A stretch of 50,483 nt of DNA from the NCBI RefSeq assembly GCF_000255455.1, contig NZ_JH621270.1, positions 1-50,483 on the forward strand. Reading direction: 5' to 3'. The DNA comes from Aquimarina agarilytica ZC1 (lineage in GTDB: Bacteria; Bacteroidota; Bacteroidia; Flavobacteriales; Flavobacteriaceae). Each line of letters begins with the position of its first letter. Position 1 is the stretch's first letter. Below are positions 1 to 8,978 of the stretch, piece by piece. Both the position numbers and the translations under genes were made by a program. The notes beneath the pieces are model-generated. The model searched no databases, was not told the DNA's origin, and saw only the letters and a program-made list of their open reading frames with translations.

Positions 1-199
1 TTAGAGTAGATGATTTTGGCATCCTTAAATATACGAAATATTTATATTAAAAGCGTATTACAGATATCCAAAATTCAACAAAATAAGCTTCAATAAATCC
101 CCTGAAAACAGTGAAAAATATATTTTTTATTAAAAAAAATTCACTAAAAATTAATCCTTATAATAGATATCAATTATTTTCTGATCATTTTAAAAGCTT

Positions 200-545
200 C
201 CTATCTTTTTAATTTCGATTGAAACTACCTTAAAAAACACAGTCATACTTCTAGGATTTACCCAATATTTAATTCCTATTTGATTTAATTGTGACACATA
301 ATAATGAGTAACTTCCATGAACCTTAAAATTTTATCCCTTATCAATTTTTTGGTTATAAATACACCAGTAGGCATTGGCTATCCCAAAAATTTATGAGCA
401 CTTAAACACATACTATCCTCGCCATCGGAAAATTCGAAAGGAATTCGCGGTTCAAATGTGTTGTTTGTACACAGTAATTACAATCTTCCAAAGGTCTCCG
501 GTACTATCAATTGAAAAATTTAAAAAAGAATATAATACAGAAAAT
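200..545 (-). pseudogene. Decayed copy of histidine decarboxylase gene
   Basis: Read on the minus strand, this stretch matches the intact hdc at 3344-4492 in three blocks. It keeps the PLP-lysine segment (CLSAHKFLG), the MPxGVFITKK segment and the GIxxWVNP segment. About 40 codons between the MEV and EVT segments are missing, as are about 145 codons before the EPRIPF segment. The serine codon after HKFLG has become TAG, and both ends of the gene are absent. It cannot make enzyme. The copy lies in the same direction as the intact gene, with a secreted metalloprotease gene between them. I infer an old duplication that decayed after the intervening gene arrived. Confidence 0.85.
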
Positions 546-693
546 ACACTACCATTAAAATCCACACTCCATTTATACATTTCTATTGACTCTTCTTAAT
601 TGTAAAATATCAATCATACATAAAAAGTAACTATAGAGTTCCTTTAACTATTATTGTTCACTATTCATAATTAAAATAAAGTAAATACCAAGT

Positions 694-710
694 GGTAGGG
701 TAAAATTTGT
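694..710 (+). promoter_or_regulatory. GTAGGGTA element, probable promoter of the metalloprotease gene
   Basis: GGTAGGGTAAA is followed at once by ATTTG, giving a near match to the Bacteroidota -7 box (TA, three instead of two bases, TTTG), about 45 bases before the ATG at 755. The same 11-mer occurs 76 bases before the lipoprotein gene at 45106, and GTAGGGTA also lies at the LuxR promoter (18213-18220, minus strand). Promoter function is inferred. Confidence 0.4.
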
Positions 711-754
711 GTAATGCGTATTAATTATTGAAATACAACTTAAAAACAAATCAA

Positions 755-3274
755 ATGAAAACACTATTCTATTTGCCTATTACTTTTATTTCGCTCTTTT
801 TAACTAATAAAATTAGTGCGCAAAACACCAATGCTAGTGTGCATAATGAAGCTGAGCTAGTCGGAAGTCAATCAAACAATACATTAAATACTGCCGAAAT
901 TATCCCTGGTTTTAGTCGTTCTGAAAAAAAAGTACGCTCAATTAAATTAGTGGCTAAAAATAGTAAAGTGGTTGCCAAAGAATTACCAATAACTCAACTA
1001 GGTTCTTTTGCAGAAACTCCGCTTGATATCGCTAAAAACGATCCTATAAAATTAGCATTAGATACCAGTAAGGACACAAAATTTATTCTTACCGGAAATT
1101 TAGGAGATGGCGTAAAAGATGTATTTAGTACCGAGTCTCATGATGAAGATATTTACAATGTTGATTTAAAAGTTGGTCAAACCATTAAAGTTAAAATTAT
1201 CTTTAATGAACCATCCAAAAAACCTATAACTAAATTAGAGTTATTAGATAGTCGCCTATTAATACCATCATCTAATGTAATTAATCCTACAGCTCCTACC
1301 ACCGGAGATCCAACTCCTATTACTATTCTTGATCCTACAGCTCCTATCTCTGGAGATCCAACGCCTATTACTATTCTTGACCCTGCAGCTCCTACCACAG
1401 CAGATCCAACTCCTATTACTATTCTTGACCCTGCAACTCCTACCACAGCAGATCCAACTCCTATTACTATTCTTGACCCCACAGCTCCTATCACTGGAGA
1501 TCCAACGCCCATTACAATTATTGACCCTGTAGCTCCTATCACCGGAGATCCAACTCCAGCAGAAGTTCAAGATGAACTATCTAGTATTTTAGAGCAAGAA
1601 TTGTTTGTTTTAAAGAACGGTACTTACAGTATAAAAATAGTTGATCTGAACCAATTTGTAAGATCTAAAATTATTGATATTGAATTCGTTACTAATGAAA
1701 CTTTAAAAGAACTAATACGTACAGAAGGAGGAGGAGATTATACATTAGAAATTGAAATTTTTGATATTAGAGATGAAGACTTTTACGAAGTAGAATTGAA
1801 AGCAGGTGATCTTTTAGGCCTATCTGCCAGTGGTAATCTTAGAACGATATCACTAATTTCGGATACCAACGAAACCATATACAAAATACCCAACAATAAT
1901 TTAGCTCAGCTTTTACCTAAATCATCCCCTTTACCAAAAAGTGGAAATAAAACATTTTATGTAACAATTAGTAAAACCGGAACCTATTTTTTAAGGTTTA
2001 ACGGAATTGTTAGTGATTATGATGCAGAACTAATGGTTACCCGTTACAATTTAGAACTTAATCCGGATCAAAAACAAATTGTCTATTTAAATTTTGCTGG
2101 ACATGAAACAACTTTTGGAGAATTCAAAAAAAATAAGAGAGAAGATGAAAATCCAAACAAGATAATTACCATAAAACCAATGGAAGATTTTTTAACCCAA
2201 TATGGTATTGAAAAAACTACTTTTAACAGAACAAAAGTAGCTTCACAAATAACTGAGGTGGTAAGAGAAAACCTTGAAAGCTTGCTAAAATCCAATAGAA
2301 ATCCTAATTCAAAATACATACTAGTAAGCAACTATGGTAGTCCCTATTTAGCAAAAAGGATACCTGCATTATTAAAACATTTTAATCTAGCGTACAGCAC
2401 TTTGCATGTAGGTGGAGATATTCAAGGTATATCTGTAAGTAGAGGAATTGCGGGTAGTATCGATTTTGGAAATTTTCTTATAAATGATGATGCGATCATT
2501 GCATTTGATAGTTATACAGGTACTATTGATTTTGAAGGGGACCAACAAAGTCTACTGGGTGATAGCTTTAATTTAAATTCAATACTCTTGGCCAAAGGCA
2601 CTGACTTTTTTGATCTTTTAGCTGAAGCTTTAGGTAACATTACTACTCATGAATTTGGTCATTTACTTGGTGCTCTACACACCGAACCGTTGAATAAAAC
2701 CATTTCATTAATGGATAGTGGAGGTACCGGTCTTTTTCGTCGTGTAGGACTAAGCAACAAAACAGATCTATTTGATAAACATACTTCCGATGCCGATTTT
2801 GCAGATGATAATTATGACGAAAATGAAAACCTTTTTGCTAAAGATTTAATTAGTAATGTAAATGATCAACTGACCTATGCCTTGCAATTTAACCCAAAAT
2901 ACGGCTATGGTTATAAAAACTTAAACGAAACTAATGTTGAAGAATTGGCTTTAAAAGACCTAGAACAACGTACATTATTTGAATTAGAAAATTCCACATT
3001 AGTAAATAATGCAAGCCTAACACCTAGTTTTATTACTAACGGTAACACTGCAAATTTAGCTATTGTAGTAGCTAAAGAATCACATGTCAACATCACCATG
3101 TATGATACAAATGGGAAACTAATTAACGTTTTTTATGATGATTTACTACATGCCAATGAGCACAAAACTATTGAAATAGACACCCATAATTTAAATGTTT
3201 CTGGCAACTCAATGTATTTATTACATATTGATTATGGTTACACTAAAGAAACTTTAAAATTAATGGTGAAATAA
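755..3274 (+). CDS. Secreted metzincin-type zinc metalloprotease with T9SS-like C-terminal tail
   Basis: Exported protein of 839 residues, starting at the ATG that gives a clean signal peptide (MKTLFYLPITFISLFLTN, cleavage after SAQ); an in-frame TTG at 728 is less likely. Six near-identical 16-residue units rich in Pro and Thr lie at about residues 177-268. The catalytic motif HEFGHLLGALH begins near residue 632, with a Met-turn candidate (SLMDSGG) about 21 residues later, as in metzincins. The last 85 residues look like a type A T9SS sorting domain (YDTNGKLI, then YLLHIDYG, ending TLKLMVK), so the protein probably crosses the outer membrane by T9SS and is released or surface-anchored. The substrate is unknown. 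It sits alone between a dead and a live hdc copy. Confidence 0.8.
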   Translation: MKTLFYLPITFISLFLTNKISAQNTNASVHNEAELVGSQSNNTLNTAEIIPGFSRSEKKVRSIKLVAKNSKVVAKELPITQLGSFAETPLDIAKNDPIKLALDTSKDTKFILTGNLGDGVKDVFSTESHDEDIYNVDLKVGQTIKVKIIFNEPSKKPITKLELLDSRLLIPSSNVINPTAPTTGDPTPITILDPTAPISGDPTPITILDPAAPTTADPTPITILDPATPTTADPTPITILDPTAPITGDPTPITIIDPVAPITGDPTPAEVQDELSSILEQELFVLKNGTYSIKIVDLNQFVRSKIIDIEFVTNETLKELIRTEGGGDYTLEIEIFDIRDEDFYEVELKAGDLLGLSASGNLRTISLISDTNETIYKIPNNNLAQLLPKSSPLPKSGNKTFYVTISKTGTYFLRFNGIVSDYDAELMVTRYNLELNPDQKQIVYLNFAGHETTFGEFKKNKREDENPNKIITIKPMEDFLTQYGIEKTTFNRTKVASQITEVVRENLESLLKSNRNPNSKYILVSNYGSPYLAKRIPALLKHFNLAYSTLHVGGDIQGISVSRGIAGSIDFGNFLINDDAIIAFDSYTGTIDFEGDQQSLLGDSFNLNSILLAKGTDFFDLLAEALGNITTHEFGHLLGALHTEPLNKTISLMDSGGTGLFRRVGLSNKTDLFDKHTSDADFADDNYDENENLFAKDLISNVNDQLTYALQFNPKYGYGYKNLNETNVEELALKDLEQRTLFELENSTLVNNASLTPSFITNGNTANLAIVVAKESHVNITMYDTNGKLINVFYDDLLHANEHKTIEIDTHNLNVSGNSMYLLHIDYGYTKETLKLMVK
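1280..1561 (+). repeat. 48-bp tandem repeat, about six units, within the metalloprotease gene
   Basis: The word GATCCA recurs exactly every 48 bases at 1307, 1355, 1403, 1451, 1499 and 1547. Each unit encodes 16 residues of the type DPTAPxTGDPTPITIL. Units differ at a few bases, so the array is not brand new. In the protein it would form an extended, probably flexible linker between the N-terminal domain and the region leading to the protease. Confidence 0.95.
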
Positions 3275-3298
3275 TCATCCTTTAATTTTTTAGCCATT

Positions 3299-3341
3299 AA
3301 ACAACCCCAACCTATTTAAATTAAATAGGTTGGGGTTGTTT
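3299..3341. terminator. Bidirectional intrinsic terminator
   Basis: A perfect 21-bp stem with a single-base loop (arms 3299-3319 and 3321-3341, core ACAACCCCAACCTATTT) runs into a T-tract on the plus strand and an AT-rich stretch on the other. It lies between the convergent metalloprotease and hdc genes and can end transcription from both sides. Confidence 0.9.
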
Positions 3342-3343
3342 TT

Positions 3344-4492
3344 TTAAAGAATTGGCCCATTCACACATTGAATTTTTTCGTCCAAAATAACATCTTTTAT
3401 AAAGGCATCAATATGTTGTTTGGTAACATTAGGCATACATATAATATGGGTAATGCCTGCTACTGTGGCTAATTGCCATTTCTTTTTCAGTTCCATTGAA
3501 ACCGCCCTAAAAAACACCGTAATACCCCCAGGATTCACCCAACATTCAATTCCAATTTCATTTAATTGTTTTACACAATAATTAGTAACTTCCAAACAAC
3601 CTAAATAACGATTTTTAAGGCCTTCAACACCCATTTTTTTTATAGTATACCATAAAAACAAAGGAGTATGCCCATTTCTAGAACCTGTTACCGTAGAGTC
3701 ATAAGAGTCAATTACCTCCATAGGTCTTAAGGTTTTGTTTCGAATCGATTTTTTTGTAATAAATACACCAGCTGGCATTGGGGATCCCAAAAATTTGTGA
3801 GCACTTAAACAAATACTATCTATACCATCGGAAAAATCAAAAGGAATTCGGGGTTCAATAAACGCCCCATAGCTTCCCGATAAAGCGCCGTCAATATGAA
3901 TATAAGTAGTTGTTACCCCACATTTTTGTATCACTTTTTTAACTTTTTCAACATTGTCCTTTGCCTCGGTCATTGTACTTCCAAAATTCAAACTAAAAAT
4001 GGCTGGATAATCTTTATTTGCAGCCAATTTGATTTCCAAATCTTGATAGTCCATTTCTCCATAAAAATCAGTCGCTATCTCACTTGATTTCATATTTAGT
4101 ATATCAATACTTTTGGGCACGCTATAATGTGCTGCATCGGCATAATATACTACTCCATTAGGATATAATTTTCGTGCTGTATGAAGTCCACACAAATTAT
4201 TTTCGGAACCTCCATTAGTTATATACCCCCAATAATCATTAGGATCGGCATTAAAAAGTGATGCAAAAAAACCAATGACTTCCTTTTCCAAATTGGTGGT
4301 TTGTACACGGTAATTACAATCTTCGAACGGATCTCCAATATTGTTTATCGAAAATTTTAAAAAAGAATACAACTCAGAAAAATCAAAATCACTTGAAATA
4401 GGATAACCCAAAACTTTATCTCTATAATTATTTAATTGGTCATTTAAAACACGTAATTGTTGGTCGTACATTGTTAAAGTTAAGTTTTCCAT
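3344..4492 (-). CDS. hdc: Histidine decarboxylase, PLP-dependent
   Basis: A 382-residue group II amino-acid decarboxylase of the PLP histidine decarboxylase type, which converts histidine to histamine and CO2 in the cytoplasm. The PLP lysine is K233 in SAHKF. D201 in HIDGA should pair with the pyridine nitrogen and H122 in ADAAHYS should stack on the ring. TNGGSENNL near residue 92 is the phosphate-side segment. Length fits bacterial PLP-type HDCs (about 380). Substrate is inferred from overall similarity; another aromatic or basic amino acid is possible. An Lrp/AsnC gene is divergent, 151 bp away, and may regulate it. No histidine/histamine antiporter gene is adjacent. Confidence 0.85.
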   Translation of the reverse strand: MENLTLTMYDQQLRVLNDQLNNYRDKVLGYPISSDFDFSELYSFLKFSINNIGDPFEDCNYRVQTTNLEKEVIGFFASLFNADPNDYWGYITNGGSENNLCGLHTARKLYPNGVVYYADAAHYSVPKSIDILNMKSSEIATDFYGEMDYQDLEIKLAANKDYPAIFSLNFGSTMTEAKDNVEKVKKVIQKCGVTTTYIHIDGALSGSYGAFIEPRIPFDFSDGIDSICLSAHKFLGSPMPAGVFITKKSIRNKTLRPMEVIDSYDSTVTGSRNGHTPLFLWYTIKKMGVEGLKNRYLGCLEVTNYCVKQLNEIGIECWVNPGGITVFFRAVSMELKKKWQLATVAGITHIICMPNVTKQHIDAFIKDVILDEKIQCVNGPIL

Positions 4493-4643
4493 AAGGATAA
4501 GTTTTAAGTTTCTTAAATTTAACCTAGAATAGAATATTATTTTGTTTATATAGCTAATTCAAAAAATAAAACTATTTAAACATCTTAAAGCAACTATATA
4601 TTTTGATTTAAAATAATCTCAAACGATTTCAAAGAATAAAACA

Positions 4644-5090
4644 ATGGATTCAATTGACTTAAAAATTATAACAGCCTTAAAAAAAAATGCGAAACAGAAC
4701 ACAAAAGAGATCGCTAATCAAGTTGGCCTATCCGTTTCGCCTACTTTTCAGCGCATAAAAAAGCTAGAAAAACAGAAAATTATAAGAGGATATGTTGCAA
4801 TAGTTGATCAAAAAAAGTTAGGCAATGGTATTATTGCTTTTTGTCAAATTAGTATAGCCAAACATTCCAAAAAAACAATTGATCGCTTTAAAGCCGAAAT
4901 TGATAAAATTAATGAGGTCTTAGAATGCAATCATGTTTCGGGTAATTTCGATTTTTTACTTAAAATAGCCGTTACCGACATGGATCATTATCATAAAATT
5001 GTTGTTGAAAAAATAACCTTAATTGCAGGCGTTTCAAATATTAAAAGCAATTTTATTATTGAAAAAAGTAAAAATGAATACCTGAAATAA
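4644..5090 (+). CDS. Lrp/AsnC family transcriptional regulator
   Basis: This 148-residue protein has the Lrp/AsnC plan: an N-terminal winged helix-turn-helix (about residues 4-60; NTKEIANQVGLSVSPTFQRI is the helix-turn-helix) and a C-terminal RAM/AsnC ligand-binding domain containing VLECNHVSGNFDFLLKI. Such proteins form dimers and octamers and sense amino acids. It is divergent from hdc over a 151-bp shared AT-rich region, so control of hdc in response to histidine or another amino acid is a reasonable inference. The next gene rightward is atpG on the other strand, separated by a hairpin terminator. Confidence 0.9.
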   Translation: MDSIDLKIITALKKNAKQNTKEIANQVGLSVSPTFQRIKKLEKQKIIRGYVAIVDQKKLGNGIIAFCQISIAKHSKKTIDRFKAEIDKINEVLECNHVSGNFDFLLKIAVTDMDHYHKIVVEKITLIAGVSNIKSNFIIEKSKNEYLK

Positions 5091-5091
5091 A

Positions 5092-5123
5092 AAAGGCTCG
5101 ATTCTTTATTGAATCGAGCCTTT
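5092..5123. terminator. Bidirectional terminator between lrp-like gene and atpG
   Basis: A 13-bp perfect stem (AAAGGCTCGATTC and its complement) with a 6-base loop is flanked by A- and T-rich ends on both sides. It lies between the convergent lrp-like gene and the end of the atp operon. Confidence 0.9.
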
Positions 5124-5144
5124 GTATATAAAATAAACTATGTA

Positions 5145-6005
5145 TTAGTTGTTCAAAGCTTCTGCTCCACCAACAATTTCTAAGATTTCGTTAGTAATTG
5201 CTGCTTGACGCGCTTTGTTGTATGATAATTTAAGCGAATCTCTTAATTCTGTTGCGTTATCTGTTGCCTTATGCATTGCTGTCATACGAGCTCCATGTTC
5301 AGACGCTACAGAGTCTCTTAATGCCTTAAAAAACTGAACTTTTAATGACTTAGGTATTAATTGCTCAACAATTTCTTCTTTTGATGGCTCAAAAACATAA
5401 TCAGCCACACTTGCATCTTCTCCTTCAATTTCTTGAATGGGTAAAAACTGCTCTCTTGCCACATTTTGTGTTGCTGCATTTACAAATTGATTGTATACTA
5501 AAACAATTTTATCATAAGTTCCTGCAACAAATATATCCATCAAATTTTGAGAAATCACCGTAACATTATCAAATGTTAACTCATCAAAAATAGCATTGTT
5601 GTTTTCAATTACCGAAAACTCTTTTGAAAGGATATCATTGGCTTTTTTACCAATAGTTAGCACATCAACTTTTTTACCTGCGTAAGTTTCGTTAATTAGC
5701 CCCTTAGTCGCCTTAACAATATTAGAATTAAATGCACCTGCTAAACCTCTGTTTGATGAAATTGCTACAAGTAATACATTCTCAACCTCACGTTGCTCAC
5801 TGTAAGGACTTCCTTGTTCTCCTTCTAACGAAGCACTTAAGCTTTGTAGTAATTCGGTTAACTTTTCCGAATAAGGACGCATCGCTTGTATCGCATCTTG
5901 TGCTTTACTCAACTTAGCAGCCGATACCATTTTCATGGCACTGGTAATTTGCATCGTTGACGATACTGACTTTATTCTATTTCTAAGTTCTTTTAAATTT
6001 GCCAT
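5145..6005 (-). CDS. atpG: ATP synthase F1 subunit gamma
   Basis: The rotor shaft subunit, 286 residues. The start MANLKELRNRIKSV is chosen because it is the family N terminus; an in-frame start 36 bases upstream would add a tail not found in the family. The N-terminal helix (QITSAMKMVSAAKLSKAQ), the SNRGLAGAFN segment and the C-terminal helix (ITNEILEIVGGAEAL) are typical. It is the last gene of the leftward atpBEFHAG order, 118 bp after atpA, a wider gap than usual that contains TATTGAG-type repeats. The atpD and atpC genes do not follow, as is normal for Bacteroidota, where they form a separate locus. Confidence 0.97.
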   Translation of the reverse strand: MANLKELRNRIKSVSSTMQITSAMKMVSAAKLSKAQDAIQAMRPYSEKLTELLQSLSASLEGEQGSPYSEQREVENVLLVAISSNRGLAGAFNSNIVKATKGLINETYAGKKVDVLTIGKKANDILSKEFSVIENNNAIFDELTFDNVTVISQNLMDIFVAGTYDKIVLVYNQFVNAATQNVAREQFLPIQEIEGEDASVADYVFEPSKEEIVEQLIPKSLKVQFFKALRDSVASEHGARMTAMHKATDNATELRDSLKLSYNKARQAAITNEILEIVGGAEALNN

Positions 6006-6010
6006 TTTTA

Positions 6011-6121
6011 TTTTAAGTACTGAGTATTGAGATATCAGCATACAGACTTCACAACACTTATCGATTTTAAAAAATACATAGTATTAAAAATCTAAATTCT
6101 TAATACTATGTACTCAATACT
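6011..6121. repeat. Short TATTGAG-type inverted and direct repeats between atpA and atpG
   Basis: The atpA-atpG gap holds AGTATTGAG (6023-6031) with its complement at 6113-6121, and a 12-bp inverted repeat ACATAGTATTAA (6076-6087 and 6100-6111). The pieces look like degenerate copies of a short TATTGAG-like word. In the mRNA they could fold into one long hairpin between the two cistrons. Confidence 0.5.
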
Positions 6122-6123
6122 AT

Positions 6124-7701
6124 TTATGCGAATTTCTTCGAAATCTCTTTAGCTGACTCAACTAACACATCAATTACTTCATCAGTTAATTTTCCTTTTT
6201 TCAAAGTATCTAATGAGTCTCTGTGCTTAGCGTTTAAGTATTCAATGTAATCTTGCTCGAATTCTTTTACTTTTTCAACAGGAACATCCCTTAATAAGTT
6301 TTTAGAACCTGCATAAACAATAGCAATTTGATCTTCTACTGTATAAGGATCATTTTGCGCTTGTTTCAAAATTTCAACGTTACGCTTTCCTTTTTCAATT
6401 ACATTTAATGTAGCTGCATCAAGGTCCGAACCAAATTTAGCAAAAGCTTCTAATTCACGGAACTGAGCTTGATCAAGCTTTAATGTACCCGCTACCTTTT
6501 TCATTGATTTAATTTGAGCTGATCCTCCCACACGAGATACCGAAATACCTACGTTAATTGCTGGACGTACACCCGAGTTAAATAAATCTGAAGTTAAGAA
6601 TATTTGCCCATCGGTAATCGAAATTACGTTTGTTGGAATATATGCCGAAACATCACCTGCTTGTGTTTCAATAATTGGTAAAGCAGTAAGTGACCCTCCG
6701 CCTTTTACTTTTCCTTTTAATGAATCTGGTAAGTCATTCATGTTTGCAGCAATAGCATCATCATTAATTACCTTAGCAGAACGCTCTAATAAACGAGAGT
6801 GTAAGTAAAAAACATCACCTGGATACGCCTCACGTCCTGGTGGACGACGTAATAACAAAGATACCTCACGGTAAGCTACGGCTTGCTTTGATAAATCATC
6901 AAATACAATTAAAGCTGGTCTACCAGTATCACGGAAATATTCCCCAATTGCTGCACCAGCAAACGGAGCATATACTTGCATTGGAGCAGGATCGGATGCA
7001 TTAGCAGCAACAATAGTTGTATACGCTAAAGCTCCTTTATCTTCTAATACTTTTGCAATATTTGCAACCGTAGACGCTTTCTGTCCGATAGCAACATATA
7101 TACAATATACAGGCTCACCTGCATCGTAAAATTCTTTTTGATTCAGAATGGTATCAATACAAACTGTTGTTTTACCAGTTTGACGGTCACCAATAACCAA
7201 TTCACGTTGTCCACGACCTACGGGTACCATGGCGTCAATTGATTTAATTCCTGTTTGTAATGGTTCAGTTACCGGCTGACGAAAAACTACTCCAGGCGCT
7301 TTACGCTCTAAAGGCATTTCAAAAGTTTCCCCTTCGATAGGTCCTTTTCCATCAATTGGATTTCCTAAGGTATCAACTACACGTCCAACGATACCTTCAC
7401 CAACATTAATTGATGCAATACGCTCTGTTCGTTTAACCGTATCTCCTTCTTTCACTCCTGTAGAAGGCCCTAATAATACTACACCAACGTTGTCTACCTC
7501 AAGGTTTAATACGATTCCTTCTAGTCCGCTATCAAAAGCAACTAATTCCCCGTATTGCGCGTTAGACAAACCGTATACACGAGCAATACCATCACCCACT
7601 TGTAATACGGTACCTACTTCATTAAGTGAAGCCGTAGCTTCGAAGCTTGATAATTGTTGCTTTAAAATTGCTGATACTTCAGCAGGATTTACTTCAGCCA
7701 T
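6124..7701 (-). CDS. atpA: ATP synthase F1 subunit alpha
   Basis: The non-catalytic nucleotide-binding subunit of F1, 525 residues. The Walker A motif GDRQTGKT, the [16 protein letters not shown] segment, the [20 protein letters not shown] segment and the [19 protein letters not shown] signature are all intact. Length matches the family. It lies between atpH (136-bp gap with paired hairpins) and atpG. The alpha subunit alternates with beta, whose gene is not in this window. Confidence 0.99.
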   Translation of the reverse strand: MAEVNPAEVSAILKQQLSSFEATASLNEVGTVLQVGDGIARVYGLSNAQYGELVAFDSGLEGIVLNLEVDNVGVVLLGPSTGVKEGDTVKRTERIASINVGEGIVGRVVDTLGNPIDGKGPIEGETFEMPLERKAPGVVFRQPVTEPLQTGIKSIDAMVPVGRGQRELVIGDRQTGKTTVCIDTILNQKEFYDAGEPVYCIYVAIGQKASTVANIAKVLEDKGALAYTTIVAANASDPAPMQVYAPFAGAAIGEYFRDTGRPALIVFDDLSKQAVAYREVSLLLRRPPGREAYPGDVFYLHSRLLERSAKVINDDAIAANMNDLPDSLKGKVKGGGSLTALPIIETQAGDVSAYIPTNVISITDGQIFLTSDLFNSGVRPAINVGISVSRVGGSAQIKSMKKVAGTLKLDQAQFRELEAFAKFGSDLDAATLNVIEKGKRNVEILKQAQNDPYTVEDQIAIVYAGSKNLLRDVPVEKVKEFEQDYIEYLNAKHRDSLDTLKKGKLTDEVIDVLVESAKEISKKFA

Positions 7702-7723
7702 TACTAATTTGTTTTAAACTTTC

Positions 7724-7817
7724 ATTTCCACGAAGGTGGAAATCTTTTATTATTAATTTCCCTTTTTCAAGGAAAAAAATTAATCCTATTTATTGAGATT
7801 TCCGCAAATGCGGAAAT
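7724..7817. repeat. Three related hairpins between atpH and atpA
   Basis: Two perfect 8-bp stems with 4-base loops, ATTTCCAC/GTGGAAAT (7724-7731 and 7736-7743) and ATTTCCGC/GCGGAAAT (7798-7805 and 7810-7817), flank an imperfect one built on AATTTCC and GGAAA (about 7755-7782). All share ATTTCC...GGAAAT arms. They lie in the transcribed spacer upstream of atpA, with no long T-tract on the sense strand, so mRNA processing or stability is more likely than termination. Confidence 0.75.
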
Positions 7818-7837
7818 GAATTTAATCTTATTATAAT

Positions 7838-8380
7838 TTACTCAACGTAAGAGGTATCATTAAAAGACCTCTTTAAACCAGCCAACTGACCAGCTACACT
7901 TGCATTATATTCTAAATCACCTATACGTAGCACAAAACCACCAATAATTGTTTCGTCTACAATACTTTCAAGTGCCGCATCTTTCCCTGTTAACTCTTTT
8001 ACTTTAGCTAAAGTTTCTTTTTCTAAAGCTTCAGTTAATGGGACAGCTGTAGTTACTACTGCAACTTGCGATCCTTTATCTTGCTCATATAAAGCAATAA
8101 AGCTAAGCGCTACATCTGCCAATTTTTGAACACGCTTATTATCTATTAAAACATCAAATAAACCCTGTGTTATAGTGTTTGATTTTGCAAATACTGCTTT
8201 TAAAGCAGATTTTTTAATTTCAGGTTTAACCAATGGGCTTTCTAACATATCGCGTAAGTCCTTACTTTCGGCAACAGTTTCTTTAATGGTTTGCATATCT
8301 GCAAATACAGCATCAGAAACATTTTGTTGTTTTGCTAGGTCTAAAATCGCTTTTGCGTATCGTACGGCTGCTCTACTCAT
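7838..8380 (-). CDS. atpH: ATP synthase F1 subunit delta
   Basis: The stator (OSCP-like) subunit, 180 residues, that links F1 to the b subunits. The N-terminal helical domain begins SRAAVRYAKAILDLAKQQ, and the C-terminal part contains the family signature (IIGGFVLRIGDLEYNASVAGQL). It starts 7 bp after atpF, which suggests translational coupling. The 136-bp spacer after it carries three related hairpins and is the largest break inside this part of the operon. Confidence 0.96.
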   Translation of the reverse strand: MSRAAVRYAKAILDLAKQQNVSDAVFADMQTIKETVAESKDLRDMLESPLVKPEIKKSALKAVFAKSNTITQGLFDVLIDNKRVQKLADVALSFIALYEQDKGSQVAVVTTAVPLTEALEKETLAKVKELTGKDAALESIVDETIIGGFVLRIGDLEYNASVAGQLAGLKRSFNDTSYVE

Positions 8381-8387
8381 GCTAAAA

Positions 8388-8885
8388 TTAGTTTAAAGTT
8401 ACCTCTTTAAGTAAAGAAGATACCAATTCTAATTGTTTATTTTTATCAGCTAATTCGTTTTTAACTACTTTTTCAGCAATTTCTACCGATATACCTGCTA
8501 CTTGATTCTTTAAATCTGCTACTGCAGCTTTCTTTTCTGCCTTAATAGCTTCTTGTGCTTGTTTGATTACTTTATCAGCTTCAGCTTGTGCTTCTTCTTT
8601 TGCCGATGCAATCATAGATGCTTTTAATTCACGTGCTTCTTTTAACATTCCATCACGTTCAGCACGCGCTTCATTTAAAATACGTTCGTTATCTGCTTGT
8701 AAATTTTGCAATTCCTTTTTTGCATTTTCGGCTGCATCCAAAGCACTTTGGATACCATCTTCACGGTCATTAAGACTGTCTAAAATTGGCTTCCATGCAA
8801 ATTTTCTCATTAATAAAATTAATATTAATAAGATTACCGCTTGCATTACAAACAAGCCTGGTGAAAAGTCATTTAATAAATTCAT
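8388..8885 (-). CDS. atpF: ATP synthase F0 subunit b
   Basis: The peripheral stalk subunit, 165 residues. There is one N-terminal membrane helix (residues about 8-27, ending in LMRKFAWKPI, the usual junction), then a long charged helix (residues 35-155) rich in Ala, Glu and Lys that forms the right-handed coiled coil reaching F1. A hairpin lies between it and atpE upstream, and atpH follows after 7 bp. Only one b-type gene is present, so the stalk is probably a b homodimer. Confidence 0.97.
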   Translation of the reverse strand: MNLLNDFSPGLFVMQAVILLILILLMRKFAWKPILDSLNDREDGIQSALDAAENAKKELQNLQADNERILNEARAERDGMLKEARELKASMIASAKEEAQAEADKVIKQAQEAIKAEKKAAVADLKNQVAGISVEIAEKVVKNELADKNKQLELVSSLLKEVTLN

Positions 8886-8933
8886 ATTCTAAAAAAATAA
8901 AACTTATAATTTTGTTCAATTACTTTAAAACAT

Positions 8934-8960
8934 TTTCCTGTAACCAACCGTTACAGGAAA
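8934..8960. repeat. Intercistronic hairpin just downstream of atpE
   Basis: A perfect 11-bp stem (TTTCCTGTAAC at 8934-8944, complement at 8950-8960) with a 5-base loop lies 19 bp past the atpE stop, in the spacer before atpF. The arms again start with TTTCC and end with GGAAA, as in the atpH-atpA spacer. A role in protecting the atpE message, whose product is needed in many copies, is an inference. Confidence 0.8.
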
Positions 8961-8978
8961 TATGTTTGTTCTTTTGGG

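Noticed and set aside
375..599. Plus-strand open frame of 74 codons
   Set aside because: It is antisense to the decayed hdc copy, and its bases align with hdc on the minus strand.
1280..1561. CRISPR array
   Set aside because: The repeats are contiguous, in frame and have no unique spacers; no cas gene is present.
1177..1570. Open frames on both strands across the 48-bp repeat region
   Set aside because: They follow from the period-48 repeat, which keeps several frames open; the plus-strand protease frame has the signal peptide and catalytic motifs.
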